A stretch of 64,000 nt of DNA from Zeus faber (lineage: Eukaryota > Chordata > Actinopteri > Zeiformes > Zeidae). The notes under the pieces are model-generated. The model did no database searches. It had not been told where the DNA came from and was given only the letters and a program-made list of their open reading frames with translations. The stretch spans positions 27,713,999 to 27,777,998 of the forward strand of contig OY482849.1 of NCBI GenBank assembly GCA_960531495.1, read 5' to 3'. This document shows positions 22,901-32,978 of the stretch, piece after piece. A program made the position numbers and the translations under genes. The stretch's first letter is position 1. The number at the start of each line of letters is the position of its first letter.

Positions 22901-23668
22901 ATAAAACATAAAACAATGGATTTGGTCTACGACCAGAAGGAGGAAGTATTCCAGGGAACATGGACCATGGAGCAATGGAATAAGGTAGCCTTGTCTGATG
23001 AATCACATTTTCTTCTACATGTTGTGGTTGGCCGTGGTTAGGGTCCAATCCAATAGAGCATCTGTGGGATGCGCTGGAACATCAAACCCGATCCAGGGGG
23101 GCCCCACCTCGCAACTTCAAGGATCTGCTGCGAATGTCTTGGTGCCAGATACCACAGGACACCTTCAGAGGTCTTGTGGAGTCCATGCCTCCACGGGTCA
23201 GAGCTGTTTTGGAGGCACGAGTGGGAGCTACACAATAATAGTGGTTATTAGTGGTGGTTTTAATGTTGTTGCTGATCGGGTTATATCGGAACAATGGTTG
23301 AGGTATTTGGGGTTCTTCGGGGTGCAAATGAGAGAAATACAAGCTGTCAATCTCCAATCTCCTGAATTATAAAATAATAAACATGAATGTTTGTTAACGC
23401 TTTACCAAAAACCTTGTTTGGGCTTTTTTCATATTCAAAATCAAGTGTATTTAAGAGGGAGAAGTTAAGGCCTTCTTTCCTCTCCACGGGCATGAAGGTG
23501 CCGGGGGGGAAGCCCAACCTGGTGCTTGCGGAAGGTTTGGATGAGGTTTGCATTGATGTAGTTGATGGAAATGCCCAAGGCAACGACGATCACATTCTTA
23601 GTCATAGCTTTGGCGAAGGAGTCTCGGTACTGAATCACCAGCGTCACGTTGGCCGAGGAGACATTCAT
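19927..23668 (-). CDS. OR5: odorant receptor 131-2-like (B-type), two coding exons
   Basis: Exon 1 is 23519-23668 (50 codons, MNVSSANVT..., two glycosylation sites, ends RKHQ at GT); exon 2 is 19927-20736 (269 codons plus stop) after acceptor TTTCCTTCAG. Total 319 aa. The phase-0 intron is 2782 bp, the longest of the set, because it holds a Tc1-like element with an LTR-like insert plus a duplicated Tc1 tail and a decoy exon 1. Marks: NTNPRY, VVND (D68), LCC before TM3, E117-C118-F119 in place of D/ERY, PLRHAQIC, RIFC in loop 2, SPIIYGLRDKTFRTYL. Protein ends ...TVFGNPS. The leader exon and TATA box are at 24546-24618. A 217-codon antisense ORF here is a shadow of the GC-rich exon. Confidence 0.92.
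21323..22522 (+). mobile_element. Tc1-like element, core deleted, in OR5 intron
   Basis: Left end ctctacaccaatc..ccacaa and right end taatgttgtggctca are the decayed inverted terminal repeats of a fish Tc1/mariner family. The reading LWNVLEQQAYSMGAPP is the transposase C-terminus. The catalytic middle is missing and an unrelated block is inserted at about 21842-22225. It lies antisense to the receptor. Confidence 0.8.
21842..22225 (+). mobile_element. LTR-like insert within the Tc1 element
   Basis: Pyrimidine-rich block of repeated ctgcctgccccctg motifs, with AATAAA near 22155 and an end ttgggtcctaaccacacccc. This is the look of a fish LTR-retrotransposon terminal repeat. No coding part; the class is a guess. 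Confidence 0.35.
22826..22872 (-). pseudogene. Decoy, truncated copy of OR5 exon 1
   Basis: Starts ATG AAC GTC TCC as in the B-type exon 1 but jumps after about 13 codons to the YINA segment, losing TM1 and the donor. It lies in a duplicated block (Tc1 tail plus exon 1 flank) inside the OR5 intron. Confidence 0.75.
22963..23282 (+). mobile_element. Second Tc1-like 3' end in OR5 intron
   Basis: Runs from tggaccatggagcaatgg to the right terminal repeat. It repeats the tail of the element at 21323-22522 and was produced by local duplication, with the junction in a gggaacatgga overlap at about 22957. Confidence 0.75.
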
Positions 23669-24545
23669 CGCTGGGAGGTGGTTGTCACGCTGAAGCATAA
23701 AACACAAAACAATGGATTTGGTCTACAAGCAGAACGAGGAAGTTATCCAGGGAACGTGAGATATCCCATCCTCCATCCAGTCGGATGGATGGATGGAGGA
23801 AAAAGAAAGTCCACAAGTTTGTTCTTATCTCACTATTTAACAGTTTTAGACATTAATAAATACTGAGGCATGTATCAAACAGGAATGTTGTTCTTCTCTT
23901 TCCCTCAAATTTACAATGAAATTAAAGTGATATCAATTGTACACGAAGAGGAGAAAAATTAATCTCCAAATCATTCATCAGTTTTCAATGTAACAACTTC
24001 AAAACCAGCATGGAAGGCACTGATATATGAAACCCAAAAAATCAAAATAATCCAAAAGATATTTTTTTTATTTTTCAGCTTGCAGTTTAAAGTTAAACAG
24101 CTTTTTTTCATTGCTTCTTCATGTTTCCATTTTGCGAATATTGGGTGAAGAGTTTGCCATCCACCCTTGCAAATCAGCAGATGGCAGATCTAGAAGGGCA
24201 ATATCCCATTTGAAAATCTGAACGGATTTAAGAACAAGACTTCCCTGCATCCAACATCTTTAATATGCTCATCTACTTCTACTTCTACTGATGAGGGCAG
24301 TTAGCATGTTAAATGCATCATGCCTGGTAATTAAGCCAACCAAAGACACATAAAAATCAAGAAACACAAACAATGGAATTGTTGCTCTGATTCGACATGA
24401 CGGTTTTAACAAAATGAGGATCAATACATTTCAAGCCTCTGTCATTGTCCCTGTATAACAGCACTGCATTCAGATGAGCTGGAATGATGCTTTGTGGTGT
24501 GTGTAAGCAGGACAAGTATAGAGAAGGTTCATACCTTTACCTTAC

Positions 24546-24618
24546 CTTGGATAATACAATGACATGAAGGATAGCATGAGCCAGCAATGATCTGCAGCAT
24601 CCACTAGAGACTTTTATA
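24546..24618 (-). promoter_or_regulatory. OR5 TATA box, leader exon and tandem donors
   Basis: TATAAA (minus strand, 24613-24618) is 67 bp from donor base 24546 (CCAAG/GTAAGG). A second GT donor lies 11 nt further (exon end 24535). A leader ATG at 24575-24577 opens an upstream ORF that, with the first donor, runs 18 codons into exon 1 (from 23689) and stops at TGA 23665-23667, overlapping the receptor ATG. Confidence 0.6.
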
Positions 24619-24795
24619 TGCGGTGGCTGGTGTGACGCCCACACAGGGGCAAGTGGCGTCAGAGTCCAATTCAGAAGTGAAGCCTGCAGAGGTCTGATGT
24701 CCTCCTGTGGCTGGTTTCAGAACAGTTATAAACACACCTCACTCTCAAGTAAGTCAATGGAGATCAGAACAAACTTTGGTATTAAACGAAACGCA

Positions 24796-25255
24796 GGGTC
24801 CACCTTTCGGACCGGGGCCTACTGCACCCCTGCGTTGATCTAGTTGTGCTTCGCCTTTCTCTCCCAGTGCCAGAAATCAAACTTAGTACATACACCACAC
24901 AGGGTTTGCAGGATGGGTGGGGTGGGAACTTTGTTGGTAGGGATGTGGCAGGCGGTTGCCATCTTGCATGTCATGCTCTTGCCCTGACGTGCCTCATGTC
25001 TGTCCTGCAACTTTAATACCACTCAGATTAGTTTCGAACACATACACACCCACACATATCTGACTCCAAGCAACACACCAACAGACCAGGGTCTGCCGGG
25101 CAGGAAGGATGCAAGTGATTTGAGTTGGATATGCTTGGTGGACACCACCATGCGCCGCAATTTTAACTGCATACACAAACAGCCAACATTGAGTGCTGGG
25201 GTTTCCGGGGTGGCTAGCGGGTTGGTATGGAGGTGTGGTTTGCCAGGGGGCTTGA
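24796..25255. repeat. Unclassified repeat upstream of OR5, shared with OR8
   Basis: Begins at ...ttaaac/gaaacgcagggtcc and matches 53588-54060 upstream of OR8 at the same place. OR9 lacks it: ...ttaaac/aaccaag at 60298. No ORF is convincing. On the right it is cut by a receptor-intron fragment at 25255. Confidence 0.6.
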
Positions 25256-25376
25256 GGTCTTGAAGCATAAAGTTAGTGTTGTCATATCCTACAATAGAGT
25301 AAGTTTACCTAGATAGACTAAATATCCCAGCACTGGATTTATTAAAAAAAGAAAAAATCTAGCTGTATAGCTTCTC

Positions 25377-26277
25377 TACACCAATTAGCCACAACATTAA
25401 AACCACTGACAGGTGAAATGAATAACATCGATCATCGGGCTCCAATGGCACTTGTTAATCGGTGGGATATATTAGGCAGTGAACAGTCAGTTCTTAAGGT
25501 TGATGTGTTGGAAGCAGGCAGGGAAAATGGGGAAGCGTAAGGATTTGAGAGACTTTGTCAAGGGCCAAATTGTGATGACTAGACGACTAGGTCAGAGTAT
25601 CTCCAAAACGACAGGTCTTGTGGGGTGTTCCCAGTATGCAGTGGTTAGTACCTACCAAAATTGGTCGAAGGAAAGACAACCAGTGAACCAATGACCGGAT
25701 CATGGGCGTTCAAGGCTCATTGATGCACATGGGCAGCAAAGTCTAACCCATCTGGTCGGATCCCACAGAAGAGCTTCTGTAGCACAAATTGGTTAAAAAG
25801 TTAATGCTGCTATGATAGAAAGGTGTCAGAACACACAGTGCATGGCAGCTTGCTGCCTATGGGGCTGCGTAGCTGCAGACCATGCCCATGCTGACCTCTG
25901 TCCACCACTGAAAGTGCCTACACAATGGGCAAGTGAGCATAAGAGCTAGAGCATGGAGCAATGGAAGAAGGCGGCTTGGTCTGATGGATCATGTTTTCTT
26001 CTACATCATGTGGATGGGTGGGGTTAGGGTCCGATCTGATGGCCCGTCTGTGGAATGTACTGGAACAACAAGCCCACTCGATGGGGGCCCCACCTCCCAA
26101 CTTCCAGGACTTGAAGGATTTGCTGCTCACGTCTCGGTGCCGGATATCACAGGACACCTTCACAGGTCTTGTGGAGTCCATGCCTCCACGGGAGGCATGG
26201 ACTCCACACGGCACAAGGGGGAGCTACACAATATTAATGGTTATTAGTTGTGGTTTAATGTTGTGGCTCATCGGGTT
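25377..26277 (+). mobile_element. Tc1-like element, core deleted (orphan receptor intron)
   Basis: Same deleted element as in the OR5, OR7, OR8 and OR9 introns, bounded by the same intron sequence on both sides. It contains a 17-bp perfect foldback at 26171-26207 that replaces normal sequence. Confidence 0.8.
26171..26207. repeat. Perfect 17-bp foldback, 3-nt loop
   Basis: gtggagtccatgcctcc, then acg, then its exact reverse complement. In sister Tc1 copies the second arm is absent (cctccacgggtcagagctg). Confidence 0.95.
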
Positions 26278-26569
26278 ATATCCTAACAATAGTTGAGGTA
26301 TTTAGGGTTCTTCGGGGTGCAGATGAGGGAAATAAAAGCTGTAAATATAAAACAACACAGATTATTATTACTTCTGTAAAGGTCAAGCTTACAGAATGTC
26401 ACAAAAACACATTTGTCTCAAAAAAACTCCTGAATTATTAAAAAAATAAACATGTCTGTTGGTTAAAGCTTAACCAAAAACCTGGGTTTGGCTTTTTTCA
26501 TATTTAAAATCAAGTGATTTTAAGAGAGAGAGGTTAAGGCCTTCTTCCCTCTCCACGGGCATGAAGGTG

Positions 26570-26693
26570 CTTGCGGAAGGTTTGGATGAGGTTTGCAGTG
26601 ATGTAGTTGATGAAAATGCCCAAAGCAACGACGAGCACATCCTTGGTCACAGCTTTTGTGAGGAGTCTTGGTAATGATTCACCAGCTGGTTCT
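26570..26693 (-). pseudogene. Orphan B-type exon 1
   Basis: Exon 1 homologue that has lost its ATG end, its donor (cacc/ttc replaces CACCAG/GT) and its frame. No exon 2 exists for it: its intron is cut at 25255. Confidence 0.75.
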
Positions 26694-27032
26694 TATCTCA
26701 CAATTTTACAGTTTTATGTTTATCTGTCTTACCCGTGATGCTTCTCCCCTCTTGATGTAGTAATGATGATTATTTGTTTATAGACCAAAACTTGATAAGA
26801 TGGTTCTTCAAAGAGGGGGATTCGTGGTGGTTCTGTGGAACAAAAAGCTGTGCTCTGTTAATCCGTCATGTCGTCCACAGGACAGAGTAGTTGCAGCAGT
26901 TCTTTAAGATTAAAGAATAAGAATAAATAAAGAGTTGCATTCCAGGTTGAGGAGTTGAACTCCACTTGCAAACTGACTCTGTCCTACTGTAGATGCAATG
27001 GCACATATACTCTACTCTGTGTTGTATGCCTC

Positions 27033-28370
27033 CACTCGGCCACCATGCAGGCCAGGTTGAGCGGGGTGTTCTCGGTGGTGAACAGCGCCAGCAGGACGAA
27101 GAAGCAACACAGGGACACGTTGATGCTGTGCAGAATGTAGCTGAGGAGGAAGAGGGCGATGGTGAGAGTGAGCTGGATCATGTCGTTGACCACCAGGTGG
27201 ATGAAAAGGATGTAGCGGGGGTTGGTGTTGAAGATCTGAAGGGATGACGGGGTGGAAAAGGTTGGAGGGGTGGAGAGATGAATGGAGGATGAATGCAAGG
27301 CCGGAGAGGAGAGACAACTGCAGACATGGATGAGCTGAATGAATGAGCATGAATATTAGCTAATCACATGTTCTTTGAATTGGGCTCTCACATGGCGCAT
27401 AAAGACAACAACAGCACCATTTGGAGAAGTTCCTCACAGAAAATCGGAATCAACTTCTGAAACCGTTGAATGTTAAGATAGGAGATAAGATAAGGACGAT
27501 AAGATAAGATAAGGATTTTTATATTATCCTTACTGAGTTTGAAGTGTTATGTTCCTGAACTTAAATTGTGCAATTTCATTTGTGGAGCCGTGGGTTTGGC
27601 TCCACAAGTGCCATAATGTGCCATAATGCCATAATGCCCTTCTCTCTGTAAAGCTCCAATGACGTAAATGGCGTGTGATGTTCTTTGGAAAAAAAACTAA
27701 ATATAGCATGATGTCTTTAAGCATAAAGTTAGTGTTGTCATATCCTATAAAACGGTAAGCACAGTACCTAGATAGACTAAATATTCCAGCACTGAATTGA
27801 TAAAATATTCAATCTAGCTGTCTAGCTTCTCTACACCAATCAGCCACAACATTAAAACCACTGACAGGTGAAGGGAATAACATTGATCACCTGGTTCCAA
27901 TGGCACCTGTCAAGGGGTGTGAAATATTAGGCAGCAAGTAACAGACAGTGTTTGAAGTTGATGTGTTGGAAGCAGGAAAAATGGACAAGTGTAAGGATCT
28001 GAGCCACTTTGACAAGGACCACATTGTGATGCTAGACGACTGTGTCAGAGCATCTCCAACACAACAGATATTGTGGGGTGTTCCAGGAATGCAGAATTAT
28101 AAAATATTTAACACGGATGTTTGTTGAAGCTTCACTAAAAACCTTGGTTTGGCATTTTTCATATTTAAAATCAAGTGTATTTAAGAGGGAGAGGTTAAGG
28201 CCTTCTTCCCTCTTCACGGACATGAAGGTGCTGAGGTGAAGCCTAACCTGGTGCTTGCGGAAGATTTGGATGAGGTTTGCATTGATGTAGTTGATGGAAA
28301 TGCCCAAAGCAACAACGATCACATTCTTGGTCACAGCTTTGGCGAAGGAGTCTCGGTACTGAATCACCAG
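27033..28370 (-). pseudogene. psiOR6: B-type odorant receptor pseudogene
   Basis: Exon 2 remnant 27033-27235 keeps acceptor and frame through TM2-TM3 (IFNTNPRY...CMVAE) and then ends abruptly, so about 200 residues are missing. Exon 1 remnant 28248-28370 keeps TM1 and the GT donor after RKHQ but has lost its first 12 or so codons, including the ATG. The intron (about 1012 bp) has only the 5' part of the Tc1 element. The promoter side is replaced by a retroviral LTR at 28855. Confidence 0.85.
27833..28093 (+). mobile_element. Tc1-like 5' fragment in psiOR6
   Basis: Left terminal repeat and the start of the transposase region, cut after ttccaggaatgcag and rejoined to intron sequence. Confidence 0.7.
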
Positions 28371-28854
28371 GTAGATGGATGTCACGCTGAAGCATAAAAC
28401 ACAAAACAATGGATTTGGTCTACAAGCAGAACAAAGAAGTTTTACAGGGAACATGAGAAATCCCAGTCGGATGGATGGAGGAAAAAGAAAGTCCACAAGT
28501 TGGTTCTTATCTCACAATTTTACAGTTTTAGACGTTGATAAATAATGACGCATGTATGAAATGGAATGTTGTTCTTCTTTTTCCCACAAATTTATGATTC
28601 AATTAAAATAATATCAATTGTACACAGAGTGAAGAAAAAATAATCTCTAAATCAATCACCAGTTTTCAATGTAACAACTTCAAAACCAGCATGGAAGGCA
28701 CTGATATATAAATGCTAAAAATCTAAATAATCCAAAATATATTTTAATACTTTTCAGCTTGCAGTTGAAAGTGAAACAGCTTCTTTAATTGATTTTTCAT
28801 GTTTCCATTTAGCGAATATTAGGTGAAGTGTTTGCTATCCACCCTCACAAATCA

Positions 28855-29334
28855 TGTAGTAGATAAACTTTACCCTAACACTTTAACAAAATAAGAGAGA
28901 TCAAGGTAGCCAAAATTTGAAAGATAAAGACTTTTATTATCACTTGTGAACTAGTAACACAAAAGCCTGAGTTGGATTGCAAAGAACTCCGGAGCCTCTC
29001 CTCCGGCTGGCTCAAAAGGTCCATTCTACACATCTATCATCCATATGTCACCATACCATAGTATAGTTTATATGGAAATCTGCCCACTGTAGCCCTGTAC
29101 TCCTCCTGGCCCAGAGCCTGTGTTACAACATGTGGAACATGTTAACTCTACGCATTCCACAGAGCCACTGTACTCATTCACCCTTTAATATCTATTGGTG
29201 GCATATTGTACCAGCACTGGGGGAGAGTGGTATCTTCTTTACTCAATATTTCCCCACACTTATTTGATTCATATACCGTATAGGCAAGATAATACTTATA
29301 TATTACCGTCAAATGTCATTGTAAATTTCTCCCA
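28855..29334 (-). repeat. ERV-C 3' LTR
   Basis: On the minus strand it begins TGGGAGAA beside a purine tract (AAAGGGGGGA) and ends ...CTACTACA, about 480 bp, with AATAAAA at about 28935. Left of it is receptor leader-intron sequence, so ERV-C integrated in the array. Confidence 0.6.
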
Positions 29335-29380
29335 TATATCCCCCCTTTGGGGCTTACTAAGTCCTTAAGTCCCAAGTGTG

Positions 29381-29410
29381 AATTGATGTAAACATATATT
29401 TACATCAATT
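29381..29410. repeat. Perfect 12-bp foldback, 6-nt loop
   Basis: aattgatgtaaa / catata / tttacatcaatt, between the ERV-C LTR and a SINE. Confidence 0.9.
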
Positions 29411-29454
29411 AACATATATGGCTACTTGCCAGACAGCTACGTAGATAAATCATT

Positions 29455-29648
29455 AGTAGGTAGAGCTGGTCGTCTAGTAATCTAAAGGTTTGTTGGTTCG
29501 ATCCCAGGCTCTTCCTGCTAGCATGCTGTAGTGTCCTTGAGCAAGACACTTAGACCCCTAATTGCTCCTGATGGCTGCGTCCGTCAGTGTTTGAATAATT
29601 GTAAGTCACTTTGGATAAAAGCGTCTGCTAAATGCAATGCAATGCAAT
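29455..29648 (+). mobile_element. tRNA-derived SINE
   Basis: tRNA-like head with box A (tagagctggt) and box B (ggttcgatccc), then gagcaagacactta and the tail gtaagtcactttggataaaagcg, ending in (atgca)n. Inserted in the 3' part of ERV-C. It is not a functional tRNA: no cloverleaf closes. Confidence 0.8.
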
Positions 29649-29950
29649 TTAATCCGAATTCACAACCTGTAAGTTTATCAGGGCTCACAACTTGTTCCAG
29701 GAAAAAAGATTTTCAAATGTGTTATACCTTTAAGTGTTTCAATCCCATCAATCAATTAGCTTTTATTACAAAATATATGATTAGAAAAACACATCATAAT
29801 ATAAAAGTAAAAAACCTTTGGCATAATATTAAAAATATGACACATTATATGATTATAGCAAAGAATACATGACACTAGAATAAAAACTTAAAAAAACTTG
29901 ACCATTCAAATTGTTTCAACATGCATTGATTCATCATGGCCTTTCAAAGC

Positions 29951-30603
29951 TTAGGCCTTTGTCAGTCCGTATTCCTCATCACCTTCACTCTGGCTTCCAT
30001 CTCCAACATGTTCCCATACTAACCCTTTTGACTCGACTGTGTCCCTTGACATGATGATAATTTGTTTGCTCAGCCTAGACTCTATCACGGATGTCATTAT
30101 GGGAATACAGCAGCAAAAAATGAAACCCATTATTACTAGTAGCACCAAGAGTATTATACCTATTTTGGTGAACATCATTCCCCATCGTCCCATTTTTAAA
30201 TCTAGCCATGCAAACCAATTTTTTCCATAACCTGCATTGTCTTTGATCTCCTGTCTTACATTTATACGTTTATTCATTGCAAGAGTGAACAATCCATCTG
30301 GAGAAGTATTATTTGGGATAAAGGTGCAACACATTTCGCCTATGAATGCACACACTCCTCCTTTCTCTGCTAAGAGCCAATCTAAAGCTTGCCTATTTTG
30401 CCAAGCCACAGCGCTTGTGGCTTTCAATTGTTCGCCTAAGGCGGATAAAGCGTCATCTGTATAATTAATAAACCTTTGTTGATAATAATAGATGTAATGG
30501 ATCCATTCTGTGTTTTTGGATATTCCTACGGCTGGTATTATTGTTTCAAATCCTGCTGCTACTTCATTTCGTGCTTTGAACTTTTGGGGTGTACCTCTAG
30601 GTC
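29951..30603 (-). pseudogene. ERV-C envelope transmembrane subunit fragment
   Basis: Open reading from the hAT junction at about 30603 to a stop at 29951. It has the heptad region before CX6CC (first Cys codon about 30352, CC about 30328-30333), then a hydrophobic membrane span and an acidic tail. This is the C-terminal half of a gamma-type Env; the surface subunit, gag and pol are absent. It differs from both ERV-A and ERV-B Env. Confidence 0.85.
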
Positions 30604-30827
30604 AGGCCTGGCCAACCCGCGGCTCGCGAGCCTCATGCGGCTCTTTGGCTGGTTTCATGCGGCTCTTTCACATGACAAGCGTCAAAAACTCAGAAAAAAA
30701 AAAGCGCAGCCATTCATTCCCTATTGTGATTATAAAATCGCTATGATATATCACTCGTTTTCCACCGCGGATCACTTCCTCATTTACTCAAAGCGAACAG
30801 CAGCGGGAGTCATGTCCCATTAACGCC

Positions 30828-30920
30828 TGTTTTATTAGTCCTAATGCCGCGTTTACACCAAAAGCGCCGGGGCGGCGCGCCTCCATACAAAGTCAACGCG
30901 GCATTAGGACTAATAAAACA
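30828..30920. repeat. 24-bp perfect inverted repeat with GC-rich loop
   Basis: tgttttattagtcctaatgc.. at 30828-30851 and its exact reverse complement at 30897-30920, around a 45-nt loop. Looks like a small foldback MITE inside the hAT element. Confidence 0.9.
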
Positions 30921-31057
30921 CCAAATAAGATTCAAAAAAATTTGGAAGTTTATTTTCAACACTATTGACATGGTTAGTAGTCAACATATAAGATGGATCG
31001 GCCGGTGAATTGCGTTGCGTATCGAACATCTCCGATGGAGAACTGTGAAGGCTGGAG

Positions 31058-31160
<103 letters not shown>

Positions 31161-32001
31161 GCGACTCGCGAGCTGCAGGAGGAGGACCGACTGAAAGCTG
31201 CTTTAAGGGAAGGGACCATTGAGTTCTGGAGAAGTGTGCCAATGGAAAAATGCCCCAATGTCAAACGGGCTGCGCTTAAGATACTGTCAATGACACCCAT
31301 GTGAAAGAATTGCTTCGAGTGGCAACAACGGAATTCAAGCCAGATTTGAAGAGCATTGTTCAAGACAAGGAATGCCAGAAGTCCCACTAAGCAACATGCA
31401 TAGTAAGAGAAAAACGCTATTGTTAATTATTATATTTTTGTTTGTGGACTTGGTTGAACTGAGAGGTATACCGCGGAAACGCAGTACTTTCAGTACTTAC
31501 AGTACTTACTTTTTTTTTTTCAAAAATGTGGCCAGGACTCCGGAACACCTAGTCCCAGGTATATGTGGATGGCCAAAGCATCAGATCGTGTATGGTAGGC
31601 AAGAGCCAAAACTGATTCTTAAAGGTTAGGGTTTAAGGGACACTATTGAATAAATTGACCCAACATGAAAAAAATACATCCTTATCATTAAACCCGAAGT
31701 CCAATTCCTCCCTCTATGAATAAATAAACAACAGTACTTTTTGAACTGAGAGTTTGTGTGTGTGAGACAGTGCACACAATGTTATATTTTTGTTTGTGGA
31801 CTTGGTTGAACTGAGAGTTTGTGTGTGTGAGACAGTGCACACAATGTTAATTGTTGAAAATAACTGGCCTGTGGTCTTAGTACTCCATCCATCCATCCAT
31901 CTTCAACCGATTATCCTTAGTCGGGTCGCGGGGGCTAGGAGTCAATTTCTGTCATTATCATGTTGGTGTGTGACATTTACAATAAATCTGGCTGAGCAGA
32001 G

Positions 32002-32035
<34 letters not shown>

Positions 32036-32978
32036 AAGGGATGGGGTGATGTTCATGTGTGCCAATGTGTATGATGTGGCTCTTTGCAGTAACACAGTAA
32101 AAAAGTGGCTCTTAGTCTCTGACTGGTTGGCCACCCCTGTCCTAGACTAAAGTCATGAAGGACTAGTCGACTACATCTGTCTGGTCTTGGTGCTGGTTTT
32201 AGTCCAGATAATCTGGGAGGCCCACATCCATTAATCCAAAGGTTTGAATTAAATTTCTCTAGATTTAGCTTCTCTAGATTAGCTTTAACCTTCTTTCTTT
32301 CTTTTAATCAAGACTCTGGCAAGTCTGACACTGTTTTAAAACGTGACTGAGAATGACCGCCTCAGTCAGTTTCGATTTAAAGTGTGATTTCCTCTGAGAT
32401 TAGGTCTAATCTGTGCACGAGAAACCGCCCAAATATGTTCAGTCATACCTTAGTAGTTGCACATTGTGTTTTTTTTGAAAAATTCTCAACTTCTTCAATG
32501 ATTTATGTATTTATCTTATTTTATCTTATCTTAAAAGCAACCAGGCTTTTGGCTGTTTGTAATAATAATCAGATAATTAGATATTTCAAGTTCTCTGTCG
32601 ACGCCTGTAGACCTCAATCCTGCCGTTCAACGAGGCTCCGGTTGGAGTTGCTTTGATGAACAAATATGATCAAACAATACAGACATAATATGATTTATAT
32701 CAATATAATTTCGTTGTTGTACATAATGAGAATTGCTGCCAAATTTTAAGTTTCACCATCTGATGTACATTAGAAAAATATAAAAAATTCAGTCTAATAG
32801 ACAAATTAAATATTTCACCTTATTTGTGACTATGGTTTAACTTCCAAATTATCGATACAAGTCTCAAATATATTGACAAACTGAGATACTGATAGAAAAC
32901 AAATTAGATCCCCAGTTAGTTCTGCTGAAAACTTCTAATATACAGTACCAAGGCACAAATATTTAGTGATGACTTTTC

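Noticed and set aside
29461-29515. Possible tRNA gene
   Set aside because: Boxes A and B are present but the cloverleaf does not close and a SINE body and tail follow.
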